Assembly (NCBI GenBank): GCA_943845485.1
Contig: CALTNV010000011.1
Coordinates: 1 to 9,703, forward strand
DNA length: 9,703 nt
From: an uncultured Flavobacteriales bacterium
Lineage (GTDB): Bacteria; Bacteroidota; Bacteroidia; Flavobacteriales; CALTNV01
Direction: 5' to 3'
The notes below the pieces were generated by a model that was not told the DNA's origin, ran no database searches, and was given only the letters and a program-made list of their open reading frames with translations. The position numbers and the translations under genes are program-made. Each line of letters starts with the position of its first letter. Positions within the stretch are counted from its first letter, which is position 1. Below are positions 1 through 7,649 of the stretch, in pieces.

Positions 1-113
1 GAATCGTATTTAGTCATCTCAAATTCCCATTCCCAAAACTCTTGAGGCTCTTGAGCAAATATTGAACTGATAATGGAACTCAAAAAGAATAATGTGAGCA
101 GTCTTTTTTTCAT
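1..113 (-). CDS. N-terminal part of a secreted protein (runs off the window)
   Basis: Reading leftward from the ATG at 113-111, an open frame continues to the window edge without a stop and gives about 37 residues. It begins MKKRLLTLFFLSSIISSIFA, a textbook Sec signal peptide: a charged KKR start, a hydrophobic core of about 14 residues, and a small-residue end at FA-Q with likely cleavage before QEP. The mature part seen so far is acidic and aromatic (QEPQEFWEWEFEMTKYD). The function cannot be told from this. The start is only 9 nt after repeat R1, with no obvious Shine-Dalgarno sequence. It is in the same orientation as the glycan operon, but R1 separates them, so co-transcription is uncertain. 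Confidence 0.72.
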   Translation of the reverse strand, partial: MKKRLLTLFFLSSIISSIFAQEPQEFWEWEFEMTKYD

Positions 114-121
114 ATGTATGG

Positions 122-182
122 CAACGTTCTGTGTATGGTGTCGTAGCATCCCGAAGGGTGCTATGCACTATACATATTGTTG
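122..182 (-). repeat. Palindromic attC-like repeat R1 (short form)
   Basis: This is a 61-nt imperfect inverted repeat between the last operon gene and the secreted-protein gene. The plus-strand left arm starts CAACGTTCTGTGTATGGTG and the right arm ends CTATACATATTGTTG. The arms pair along nearly their full length, with a few mismatches and at least two unpaired bases. The apex at 150-158 is CCC GAA GGG, which on the transcribed (minus) strand reads CCCTTCGGG and contains the C(UUCG)G tetraloop. The outer ends match those of R2 and R3 (AACAAY-type end and ACGTTG-type end). No U-tract follows, so it is not a typical intrinsic terminator. The function is unknown. Confidence 0.75.
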
Positions 183-200
183 GGGTGTCGTTGTTTTATT

Positions 201-917
201 TTAAAATTTTAACAACCCATATTTAATAATGCAATATATCGCACGAACACCATCTTTCCAATTAATCTTTTTGCCTTCAGAATAGGTTCTCCCGTAATAA
301 GAAATACCTACTTCATAGATTCTTATATTAGCTATTCTAGAAATTTTTGCTGTTACTTCTGGCTCAAAACCAAATCTTTTTTCATGGAGATTTATATTTT
401 GTATTAATGATGTATCAAACATTTTATAACATGACTCCATATCAGTCAAATTTAAATTTGTGAATGCATTTGACATAAAAGTAAGAAATTTGTTTCCAAT
501 GGAGTGCCAAAAAAATAATACTCTATGTGGATTACTGCCTTTAAATCGAGAACCATAAACTACATCGGCAACCCCTTTTAAAATAGGATTTAATAATATA
601 TTATATTCTTCTGGATCATATTCCAGATCTGCATCTTGTATTATTAAATACTCTCCAATAGCTAACTTAATACCACTATGTATAGCAGCACCTTTGCCTT
701 TGTTTACTTTATGTGATGTAAGTCGAATATTTAACTCTTTGTTATTATCAATATAATTTTTAATAATATTACAAGTGTTATCTGATGATCCGTCATCAAT
801 AACAATAATATCTTTTGTTAAATTACAGAGTAACTTTACCTCCTTTATTTTATCTAACAATAAAGCTATCGTATTACTTTCATTAAAAACAGGTATTATT
901 ATAGATAATGTAGTCAT
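201..917 (-). CDS. GT2 glycosyltransferase, polyprenyl-phosphate sugar synthase (DPM1)-like
   Basis: This 238-residue cytosolic GT-A fold protein probably transfers a sugar from a nucleotide donor to a polyprenyl phosphate. Visible motifs are the N-terminal SIIIPVFNES (5-14), the nucleotide-binding DDGSSD (41-46), NKGKGAAI (72-79), the metal-binding DAD (95-97) within QDADLEYDPEEY, GSRF (122-125), TDMESCYK (158-165) and a C-terminal GRTYSEGKKINWKDG (209-223). All are typical of the DPM1-like GT2 subgroup. There is no C-terminal transmembrane pair, so it is the soluble or peripheral form. It is the last gene of the operon, 11 nt after the previous stop. By family it should make a lipid-linked sugar for one of the GT-C enzymes upstream. 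The sugar cannot be predicted. Confidence 0.9.
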   Translation of the reverse strand: MTTLSIIIPVFNESNTIALLLDKIKEVKLLCNLTKDIIVIDDGSSDNTCNIIKNYIDNNKELNIRLTSHKVNKGKGAAIHSGIKLAIGEYLIIQDADLEYDPEEYNILLNPILKGVADVVYGSRFKGSNPHRVLFFWHSIGNKFLTFMSNAFTNLNLTDMESCYKMFDTSLIQNINLHEKRFGFEPEVTAKISRIANIRIYEVGISYYGRTYSEGKKINWKDGVRAIYCIIKYGLLKF

Positions 918-928
918 TTTATTTATTT

Positions 929-1666
929 TTAAAATCTTTTTGATCTAATGATTTTCCATTTATGCAGACGATATTCAAATGATACCATCATACAACCTAA
1001 ACCATATATAATGCTTCTTTTAAAATTGATAGAAGAAGCTTGTTTAAAATATTTTGTAGGACATGTTATCTCTCCAATTTCATAGCCTTCCATGAATATT
1101 TGCGTTAACATCTGATTGTCAAAAACAAAATCATTAGAATTTATTTCAAAATTGATTTTCTTCAAAACTTCGGAAGAAAAAGCTCTATAGCCTGAATGGT
1201 ATTCTGATAATTTTTGGTTAATTATTATGTTTTGAGCTAATGTCAAAAGACGATTAAAAAAATATTTATATAGAGGCATGCCTCCTTTTAAAGCTCCTTT
1301 TCCTAAAATTCTAGAACCTAATACAACTGGATAAATATCATTAGCAATAATATATGAAATTGATTGAATTAATTTAGGAGTGTATTGATAATCAGGATGG
1401 AGCATTATAACAATGTCTGCATTAAGTTCAAGGGCTTTTTGGTAACATGTTTTTTGATTTGCACCATACCCTAAGTTAGAGGCATGTTTAAAAATATATT
1501 TTAAACCATATGATTTTGCTACTTCAATAGTTTTATCAGAACTACAATCATCTACTAGAATAATATCATCCACTATATCAAAAGGGATTTCATTTAGTGT
1601 GTTTATTAATGTTTTTTCAGCATTATATGCTGGTAAAACAACGATTATCTTTTTATTGTTTATCAT
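929..1666 (-). CDS. GT2 glycosyltransferase with HPDYQY motif
   Basis: This is a GT-A family 2 enzyme of 245 residues from the preferred start. It shows KKIIVVLPAYNAEKTL at the N-terminus, VDDCSSD (38-44), an LGYGANQ segment, HPDYQY (90-95) where most relatives have a DxD motif, LGSR (116-119), and SEYHSGYRAFS (154-164). It most resembles the polyprenyl-phosphate mannose/glucose synthase branch, and no membrane segment is evident. I chose the ATG at 1666 because the family's first strand starts there and it leaves a 10-nt gap after the preceding stop. The ATG at 1702 would add a 12-residue tail (MDHYGHSLNHIY) that lies mostly over the end of the previous gene. The replaced DxD suggests a subfamily with its own metal or donor binding. 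Confidence 0.88.
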   Translation of the reverse strand: MINNKKIIVVLPAYNAEKTLINTLNEIPFDIVDDIILVDDCSSDKTIEVAKSYGLKYIFKHASNLGYGANQKTCYQKALELNADIVIMLHPDYQYTPKLIQSISYIIANDIYPVVLGSRILGKGALKGGMPLYKYFFNRLLTLAQNIIINQKLSEYHSGYRAFSSEVLKKINFEINSNDFVFDNQMLTQIFMEGYEIGEITCPTKYFKQASSINFKRSIIYGLGCMMVSFEYRLHKWKIIRSKRF

Positions 1667-1676
1667 ATAAATGTGA

Positions 1677-3029
1677 TTAAGGGAATGGCCATAATGGTCC
1701 ATGTAATTGATTTACAGAAACTCCTAAATAGACTGAAATACTAATAACAAGAATAATCCCATAAAATATATTCAGAGCAATCATAAATCTACCCAATTGT
1801 TGAGCCAGAGAATTTTGTTTTATTAGACTCCCTAGAGTTATAAGTAATAGGATAATGCCAGGGAGCATAAACATTGATTTCATACTTGAAAAATAAGGAG
1901 ATCGTAATGTTTGTATAAATGGGACCAAAAAATATAAGAATGCTAAAAATAGAGGAACTATTTTATAGGCAATTGTGTGCCAATCTACCTGCAAGTTTAT
2001 TTTTTGATATTGTTTTTTACAAGATAATAAAATAACGATAAAAAATAGCCCCCAAATTAAGCCCAATGAATACGCTATATAACCAAGAGTGGTTGCCCAT
2101 GGAATCTTAGGACTAATAAATCGCCATTCATAGTCATAAAATGTTCTGGCGAACAATTCTGTAAAAAAAGAAGCTGAAGTATAATCAGAAATAAAAGGGT
2201 TTTGATATAATTTAAAAATTCTAAAGGTGAAAAATTCAACCTTTTCTAATGAGCCAGGGAATTGATTTTTCGCATAATCAAAGTAGTGCTGATTACTTAC
2301 TAAAAACTTCCCTGTCTGATTATATTTCCATGCTTCTTCTGATAGGGAGAGTAAAACCCCTAATATTAAAATTGGAATGGCACAGTATAATTTTTTGCGT
2401 TGAGCTTTTCTAAACAATAATAAAAATATTATACCAGGAAATAAAAGGAGTAATAGACCGTGCTGCTTTGTGAGACTACCCAGGATTACAGCTAAAACTA
2501 AAGCACACAACCATCCCAAAAATCTTTTCCCTTTATTTAATGCAGTTACTGTTTCAAGAAACAAGTAGAAAGCAAGTACTGCGAAAAAAACCAACATATA
2601 GTCGTTACCTAACATAGCGGAGGTAAATATATCTCTAGGTAGTACAATGATAAAAGATAGAGTTATAGCGACTGATAGTTTTTGTAGTTTAAATAGCATC
2701 AAAATTTTATACGTAATTAAGAGTAAAAATATTGAAAGCAATGGGTTAATAGCCTGAACCATTTTCCAACAAACTACTTGACTTCCTCCTAACAATTTTG
2801 TTATCTTATAGACTGTAGCGCCAGTGTAATAATATAAGGGCGGCTGATAGCACTCCCAACACTGAAAAGGAGCTGGACGATTAAAGTCTTCTGCATAGAT
2901 GTTTACCACCTCTAAATGGTCATCATATGCGTTGTTAGCTGGGCTTACCCAAAAAACAGTTAATCGCAGAATACCTCCAAGGCAAATTAGTGCAATAAGT
3001 AGATATTTATTTGAATTCTCTTTTGACAT
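1677..3029 (-). CDS. Polytopic GT-C-type glycosyltransferase (ArnT/GT39-like)
   Basis: This is a 450-residue integral membrane protein with roughly nine to eleven hydrophobic segments. After the first membrane helix (about 10-28) there is a periplasmic loop with the acidic motif YDDHLE (35-40) and then CYQPPLYYY (60-68). The same arrangement occurs in ArnT and GT39-type enzymes, where the acidic residue is catalytic and the sugar donor is a polyprenyl-phosphate sugar. GNDYM (141-145) lies before another helix, and SPYFSSMKSMFMLPG (377-391) resembles the late conserved loop of these enzymes. The C-terminus ends soon after the last helix (HGPLWPFP), so there is no large periplasmic domain. It overlaps the preceding gene by 23 nt. 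The acceptor and sugar are unknown. Confidence 0.82.
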   Translation of the reverse strand: MSKENSNKYLLIALICLGGILRLTVFWVSPANNAYDDHLEVVNIYAEDFNRPAPFQCWECYQPPLYYYTGATVYKITKLLGGSQVVCWKMVQAINPLLSIFLLLITYKILMLFKLQKLSVAITLSFIIVLPRDIFTSAMLGNDYMLVFFAVLAFYLFLETVTALNKGKRFLGWLCALVLAVILGSLTKQHGLLLLLFPGIIFLLLFRKAQRKKLYCAIPILILGVLLSLSEEAWKYNQTGKFLVSNQHYFDYAKNQFPGSLEKVEFFTFRIFKLYQNPFISDYTSASFFTELFARTFYDYEWRFISPKIPWATTLGYIAYSLGLIWGLFFIVILLSCKKQYQKINLQVDWHTIAYKIVPLFLAFLYFLVPFIQTLRSPYFSSMKSMFMLPGIILLLITLGSLIKQNSLAQQLGRFMIALNIFYGIILVISISVYLGVSVNQLHGPLWPFP

Positions 3030-4488
3030 ATTTAAATAACATAAAAGCTCCTATCAAGCCGAAAATCAACACTAAAACTGAAAAGACCTTACTAACTAAC
3101 GAAAATTTCCAATGAAAAATTCGAACCCACCAAAAATTAATAGAGTTTTTCTCTATAGATGAACTTATTACCTTAGCATTCGAAGCAGTTCTAATCTCTT
3201 TCTTCCAAGGAGAATTAGGTTGATAGTTATATAACTCACCTAAGTTTTTTGGTAAAATGATTACTAACTGTTTTGCTTGAACTAAATGAGGTTCCTTTTT
3301 TAGACTATAAAGATATTCCATATCCGAAAGACTGTTGTAGGTTATGTAATCATTAAGAACATCTCTTTTATAATTCACTGTAATTAGTTCTACTTGCAAA
3401 ATAAATGCAAGAAGCATTGCAATGAATACCCATTTCTGAGGCTTTACATATATAATGGGTAGATAAAGGAAAGGTATAATAGGCAGTATATAACGAGGAC
3501 CATAAGACCATATACTGCCATGCCAAGCAAAATTCATTGAAAAGATGCCAAGATAAGTTGCGGATATCAAAATAATAGAATAGGATATTAATCTCTGCTT
3601 TTTCCAAAATGTTTTCATTCCCCAAAAAGCAATCACAATAGTTGTGGAGAAAAAAATAAGACCCTTCCCTGGAGAAAATAGAAAGCCAAATAAAGCAATA
3701 GGAATTCGTGATAATGACCAAAAATCAAATTTATCTGAATGAGCTAAAGACCAAGCCAATGAATATCCAGATTCTAAAGGATTTCCAAAACGATAATAAT
3801 TATATAGTAAAACAAATACTACTCCAATAGCAAGAGTTGTTAAAGCTTTTAATCTTTCTTTATTATTACTTTGTATCAGTAAAATAGCAGGAACGGCTAG
3901 AATTGTTGTAGTTCTGAAAACCAACCCCAATGACAACATTAAGCCAGAGTAAAGACCTGAATTTTTTGTATTCTTTTTTAAAGCATAGTAAGTACTTATT
4001 AAAATGAAAAACATTTCAAAATGATGTTCATACGTACTTTGCGCAAAAACGAAAGAATAAGATGTTATTCCAAAAAATGCACTTGCTAAATATGCTTGCT
4101 TTTTAGAAGCTCCAATAAGTAGAACAATCTTAAATAGCAGAAAAGCACAAAGAGCATGTACCATGTAATTTAGAAACGACACAAAATATGCTGAATAATA
4201 GTAGGCATTAACTTCATCTGAACAAAGAAGTTTAGCAATAAAATATATTGGAATAAAAACAATCGTTTGTCCAGGGTTATAAACCATATACCTCTGTCCA
4301 TTTTGATTTATTGCTATATTCCCATGCATGTCCTCTCCAACATCATCCGCTAAACCAAACTGTCCTTCTTGCACTATAATTCTAGTTTGACTCAATCTTA
4401 AGTGTGTATCTGGGTTTTCTATCTGACCAGATGAAAAAAGAATGCTTAGAATAATCCCAAAAAATAAATATATATATAATTGTCGCAT
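3007..4488 (-). CDS. Polytopic GT-C-type membrane glycosyltransferase
   Basis: This protein has 493 residues and about ten hydrophobic segments. A first helix (about 3-19) is followed by the acidic loop ENPDTHLRLSQ (24-34), where D27 is the likely catalytic acid, and by VYNPGQTIVFIPIY (69-82). Later come FGNPLESGYSL (234-244), FSPGKGLIFF (271-280) and YGPRYILPIIPF (329-340). I recognise this combination from bacterial membrane mannosyltransferase-like proteins annotated as GT39 or GT-C. A soluble stretch (about 375-450) precedes a last helix near 465-486 and a basic tail. I chose the ATG at 4488, one base after the preceding stop. The ATG at 4515 would add MWEYFYTNN, read over the end of the upstream gene, before the first helix. 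The substrate is not predictable. Confidence 0.8.
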   Translation of the reverse strand: MRQLYIYLFFGIILSILFSSGQIENPDTHLRLSQTRIIVQEGQFGLADDVGEDMHGNIAINQNGQRYMVYNPGQTIVFIPIYFIAKLLCSDEVNAYYYSAYFVSFLNYMVHALCAFLLFKIVLLIGASKKQAYLASAFFGITSYSFVFAQSTYEHHFEMFFILISTYYALKKNTKNSGLYSGLMLSLGLVFRTTTILAVPAILLIQSNNKERLKALTTLAIGVVFVLLYNYYRFGNPLESGYSLAWSLAHSDKFDFWSLSRIPIALFGFLFSPGKGLIFFSTTIVIAFWGMKTFWKKQRLISYSIILISATYLGIFSMNFAWHGSIWSYGPRYILPIIPFLYLPIIYVKPQKWVFIAMLLAFILQVELITVNYKRDVLNDYITYNSLSDMEYLYSLKKEPHLVQAKQLVIILPKNLGELYNYQPNSPWKKEIRTASNAKVISSSIEKNSINFWWVRIFHWKFSLVSKVFSVLVLIFGLIGAFMLFKYVKREFK

Positions 4489-4489
4489 A

Positions 4490-5950
4490 TTATTTGTATA
4501 AAAATATTCCCACAAAAGGAATAAAATCTAATTTTTCTTGTTGTTTATGATGGAATTTGTTTTCACGGAATGCTACTCCTAGCATCTCGTCTATATAAAC
4601 TGCGGAGTCGCCTAAATTATTAGCAGCCTCGTTGGCAGGAATTAATTTAAAATTGTTTTGCAAATAATATGCGATTCCAACTATTAGAGGTCCTTTTGGT
4701 TCAAAAACTAGTATCCTGGTCTTCGAATCTACTTGATTATCAACAAAGCTAGCTACTTCTCTAAACATTTGCTTTGGGGTTCTATCTAGTCTATATAATT
4801 GAAATAGAATAGTACTTGTCAGGACAGCATAAATTACAGGGATTGACAAAGAAAAGATTTTGTTTGGGAATCTATCTATCATTTTATACAAGCCCCAATA
4901 TATAAATATCAGTACAAAGATATAGTATCTTGGTACTAAGATTGAGTGATGTCCAACCAGTTGATCAAATACATATATTTGGATACCATAGATTAAAATA
5001 GAACTTAACAAAATCAATGTGAATTTCCATTCTTTTAACAAAAGAAAAGCTATTGCCAGTAAAATTATCACAATGGTAATACCCCATTCATAAAATAATG
5101 GATCAATCATTGGTGATATCAAAAGGTGTAAAATTCCATCCAAGTATCCGATTGTTGATTCCCCAAAAGAAATAATACCATCAGTCCAATGTATATCATG
5201 GAAGTTTAATTGTTTTCTTATAGCAATGCCCCATGGTAGAAAGAACAATACGGCTAAACCATGATTCAATATTGATTTTTTAAATCCGTATTTAAGTAAC
5301 TCAAAAAAGGCTAAAGAGGAAAGGAAAAATAACCCATAATAGTGGGTATACAATAAAGCTATAGATGATAAACAAAAATATAGAAATGCAGAAGACTTGA
5401 TTTTTCTATGCTCTTGATAATCTAACCAATACCGAAAACTTAATGTGGCAAATAATAGGGCTAAAGCATACATCCTTGCCTCAGTGAAAAAGTAAAACAA
5501 AAATGGATTAAACATCAGCATAGCAAGAATTAGCCAGGGAGTAGACTTTCGTTCTGATCTGTGCCAAAAAAGATTAAATAGTATTAGAAAAACAAATAAT
5601 CCACTACACAAAGAAAAGCTCCTTAGTGCAATTTCTGAAGTTCCAAAAACAGAAGACCAAAGCTTTAATATAATAAAATATAAAGGCGGATGGCCCTCAT
5701 GTAAAATCTGAGTCGAAAAATTAGAATAGAAATTATCTTCTGCCAATAAGTGTTTGAAGTAATTGACATCATAAGGAATATCTTGCTCTGACCACACACT
5801 ACCTTCAAAGTCATATACACTTACACCTTTTAAGAAAGTTAAAGTATATATCTCATCATGCCAAAAACCTTGCTGTGCACTGTGACTTATGCCTAAGAAG
5901 AGGTAAAGCAATAGTACTAATGCAATTGTGGATTTATTAAAATGATTCAT
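4490..5950 (-). CDS. Polytopic GT39/PMT-like glycosyltransferase
   Basis: This 486-residue integral membrane protein has the clearest GT-C signature in the operon. Helix 1 (about 8-24) is followed at once by FWHDE (29-33), the DE-type catalytic loop of GT39/ArnT enzymes. Then come HEGHPPLYF (84-92), TEARMYALAL (156-165), YTHYYG (201-206), and late VPRYYIF (339-345). About ten hydrophobic helices can be traced, and the last roughly 95 residues form a soluble domain. By family it should take a sugar from a polyprenyl-phosphate carrier and transfer it on the periplasmic face to a glycan or lipid. Its ATG overlaps the stop of the preceding GT2 (ATGA, 4 nt), which fits a GT2/GT-C functional pair. 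Confidence 0.88.
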   Translation of the reverse strand: MNHFNKSTIALVLLLYLFLGISHSAQQGFWHDEIYTLTFLKGVSVYDFEGSVWSEQDIPYDVNYFKHLLAEDNFYSNFSTQILHEGHPPLYFIILKLWSSVFGTSEIALRSFSLCSGLFVFLILFNLFWHRSERKSTPWLILAMLMFNPFLFYFFTEARMYALALLFATLSFRYWLDYQEHRKIKSSAFLYFCLSSIALLYTHYYGLFFLSSLAFFELLKYGFKKSILNHGLAVLFFLPWGIAIRKQLNFHDIHWTDGIISFGESTIGYLDGILHLLISPMIDPLFYEWGITIVIILLAIAFLLLKEWKFTLILLSSILIYGIQIYVFDQLVGHHSILVPRYYIFVLIFIYWGLYKMIDRFPNKIFSLSIPVIYAVLTSTILFQLYRLDRTPKQMFREVASFVDNQVDSKTRILVFEPKGPLIVGIAYYLQNNFKLIPANEAANNLGDSAVYIDEMLGVAFRENKFHHKQQEKLDFIPFVGIFLYK

Positions 5951-6645
5951 TTTTTTAGTGATTTTAGGAGCGTCATCATATAAAGTTTGAAGTTCTTAGT
6001 CAATTTTAGTTTTGAAACACCTGCTTTTCGTTGTGTCCACGAAATAGGAATGATAGCAATTTTCTGTTTTCTATTGAAGGCTTTTAAACTCATTTCTAAC
6101 CCAATACTAAACCCGGTGGAATTTAGAGGCGATATTGCATCTATTGAACGCCTATGGTAAATCTTAAAAATATTTGTAAAGTCATTATACTTATTCCCAG
6201 AAAGTATTCGTACCCATGTATTAAAAACCCTATTTAAAATTAACTTTATTATTGGATAATCCTTTACTCTTCCCCCCTTTATAAATCTTGATCCAAAAAC
6301 ACAATCATACCCCATTTTACTGATCTTTTTATATGATAATAGGATGTCTTCTGGAGAATCAGAACCATCTGCCATACACAAAGCTACAATATCTCCTTGC
6401 CATTTAGATAAACCATAACGGATTGCATTACCAACACCACTATCCCATTCATTAGATGTATATTTAAGATTAGAATACTTTGAAGCTAAGTTTGCTAACA
6501 ACTCTATTGTTCCATCATTAGAATGGTCGTTAATAATCAGAATGGAAAACGGAATTTTTACATTCAGCTTTTTTTGAAGATTTTCTATTGTTTTAGTCAA
6601 AGTAAGCTCTTCATTTTTAGCCGGTATAATAATGCATAGCTCCAT
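5947..6645 (-). CDS. GT2 glycosyltransferase with ADGSD motif
   Basis: This is a compact 232-residue GT-A enzyme. Motifs are LCIIIPAKNEELTL (3-16), NDHSNDGT (39-46), MADGSDSPED (91-100) in place of the usual DAD motif, FGSRF (117-121), NDFTNIFKIY (154-163), and QRKAGVSKLKL (205-215), the R..G.SK segment of polyprenyl-phosphate mannosyltransferase-like GT2s. No C-terminal membrane helices are present. It starts at a TAATG junction with the preceding gene (1-nt overlap) and ends in an ATGA overlap with the next, so it is probably translationally coupled on both sides. The likely role is charging a polyprenyl phosphate for the adjacent GT39-like enzyme. The sugar is unknown. Confidence 0.9.
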   Translation of the reverse strand: MELCIIIPAKNEELTLTKTIENLQKKLNVKIPFSILIINDHSNDGTIELLANLASKYSNLKYTSNEWDSGVGNAIRYGLSKWQGDIVALCMADGSDSPEDILLSYKKISKMGYDCVFGSRFIKGGRVKDYPIIKLILNRVFNTWVRILSGNKYNDFTNIFKIYHRRSIDAISPLNSTGFSIGLEMSLKAFNRKQKIAIIPISWTQRKAGVSKLKLTKNFKLYMMTLLKSLKK

Positions 6646-7649
6646 TATCTATATAAATTTACATTTTCTTTTTGCCAGATACTAAATTCCTTTTTTGGTT
6701 GCCCATGTTTATCCAAAAGTCCAATTTTATCCGACCAAGATTTATCCTGTGCAGCATCAATTATAGACCCCCAAATAATAAACTTCAAATCCAACTCACT
6801 GACTTTTTGAAATATATTCTTAACATACACTTTCCGCTGATCTTTATTATACAATTTGCTGCTTACAGCAGTTTCAGAGATACCGATGGGAATAGAATAA
6901 GCCTTACTTAAACTATCAAGATATTTTGTAGAAAATAACACATCGAGTTGTTTTCTTTCTGATACCATATTGGGATAAGTAGAGACTCCTAAATAATCAA
7001 TATCTCCAAGCATATTGTCCAAAGTTGTAAATGTCTGCGATTGCTCCCATTCATTATGATGGCCATAAAGTAATTCAAGTTGATATGATAGTCCTACTTT
7101 TAATTTCGGCTTCAATTGTTTAATCTCGTGCTTTAGTTCTCTGAATATGGAAGCAAAAGCCCTAAAGCCACTAGAAGAGGTCAAAGCGTAGTAATTTACC
7201 TCAACTCCTAGATTCATATAGTCAGGATTATAAGTTTCCACTAATTTCAACATATCTTTCTTAAATAAACTAGAAGTTTTACTATCTGCAAAGCTCCATC
7301 CGCCTTTAGTTCCTGTTCGGTCAACTTCTTGCCAATCAATAGCAATCATAAAACTCTTACCATGATCCTTTGCCAATGAAAAATACCAAGCGGTATTATT
7401 AAAAAAGCTACTGTCATTAGGGCTCCATGAGATCTGAGCTACAATAATTGACGAATTCTCCAAGGTATGCTCAATAGCACTTTTTATAGCCCTATCCTCA
7501 TGTCTACCATCCACCCAAAGAAGTGTTCCACCTTCTTTAAAGTACCAATTGCCTGATACAGAACAAGATAAAACGATACTACTCAGAAAACATATAATTA
7601 AATAGGCTCGCTTATTGGATATTTTGAATAGTCTGTTTTGTATTTGCAT
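6645..7649 (-). CDS. Exported TIM-barrel glycoside-hydrolase-like protein (probable lipoprotein)
   Basis: This is a 334-residue protein. The N-terminus carries K/R residues, a hydrophobic run (about 15-28) and Cys29 in IVLSCSVS, an imperfect lipobox, so it is probably an exported lipoprotein. The rest reads like a clan GH-A (beta/alpha)8 barrel: ISWSPND near strand 2, MIAIDWQEVD (101-110), MNLGVEVNYY (145-154) with E150 where the acid/base would lie, YLGVSTYPN (219-227), IPIGISETAVS (253-263) with E259 as candidate nucleophile, and IIWGS (291-295) at strand 8. GH53-like endo-galactanases have a similar layout, but the usual Asn before the acid/base Glu is Val here, so activity is uncertain. 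It overlaps the epimerase gene by 38 nt, and no later start would keep the signal sequence. It may trim or bind the glycan made by the operon. Confidence 0.75.
   Translation of the reverse strand: MQIQNRLFKISNKRAYLIICFLSSIVLSCSVSGNWYFKEGGTLLWVDGRHEDRAIKSAIEHTLENSSIIVAQISWSPNDSSFFNNTAWYFSLAKDHGKSFMIAIDWQEVDRTGTKGGWSFADSKTSSLFKKDMLKLVETYNPDYMNLGVEVNYYALTSSSGFRAFASIFRELKHEIKQLKPKLKVGLSYQLELLYGHHNEWEQSQTFTTLDNMLGDIDYLGVSTYPNMVSERKQLDVLFSTKYLDSLSKAYSIPIGISETAVSSKLYNKDQRKVYVKNIFQKVSELDLKFIIWGSIIDAAQDKSWSDKIGLLDKHGQPKKEFSIWQKENVNLYR

Noticed and set aside
122..182. R1 as an intrinsic transcription terminator of the glycan operon
   Set aside because: The hairpin is strong but is not followed by a U-tract on the transcribed strand, and its ends match the other repeats, which points to the repeat family. 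Partial termination cannot be excluded.
3368..3721. Open frame of 117 codons on the minus strand
   Set aside because: It lies wholly inside the GT-C gene in another frame, has no domain features and no room in the operon. It is a shadow of the real gene.
6672..6911. Open frame of 79 codons on the plus strand
   Set aside because: It is antisense to the 3' part of the TIM-barrel gene, with no recognisable protein features.
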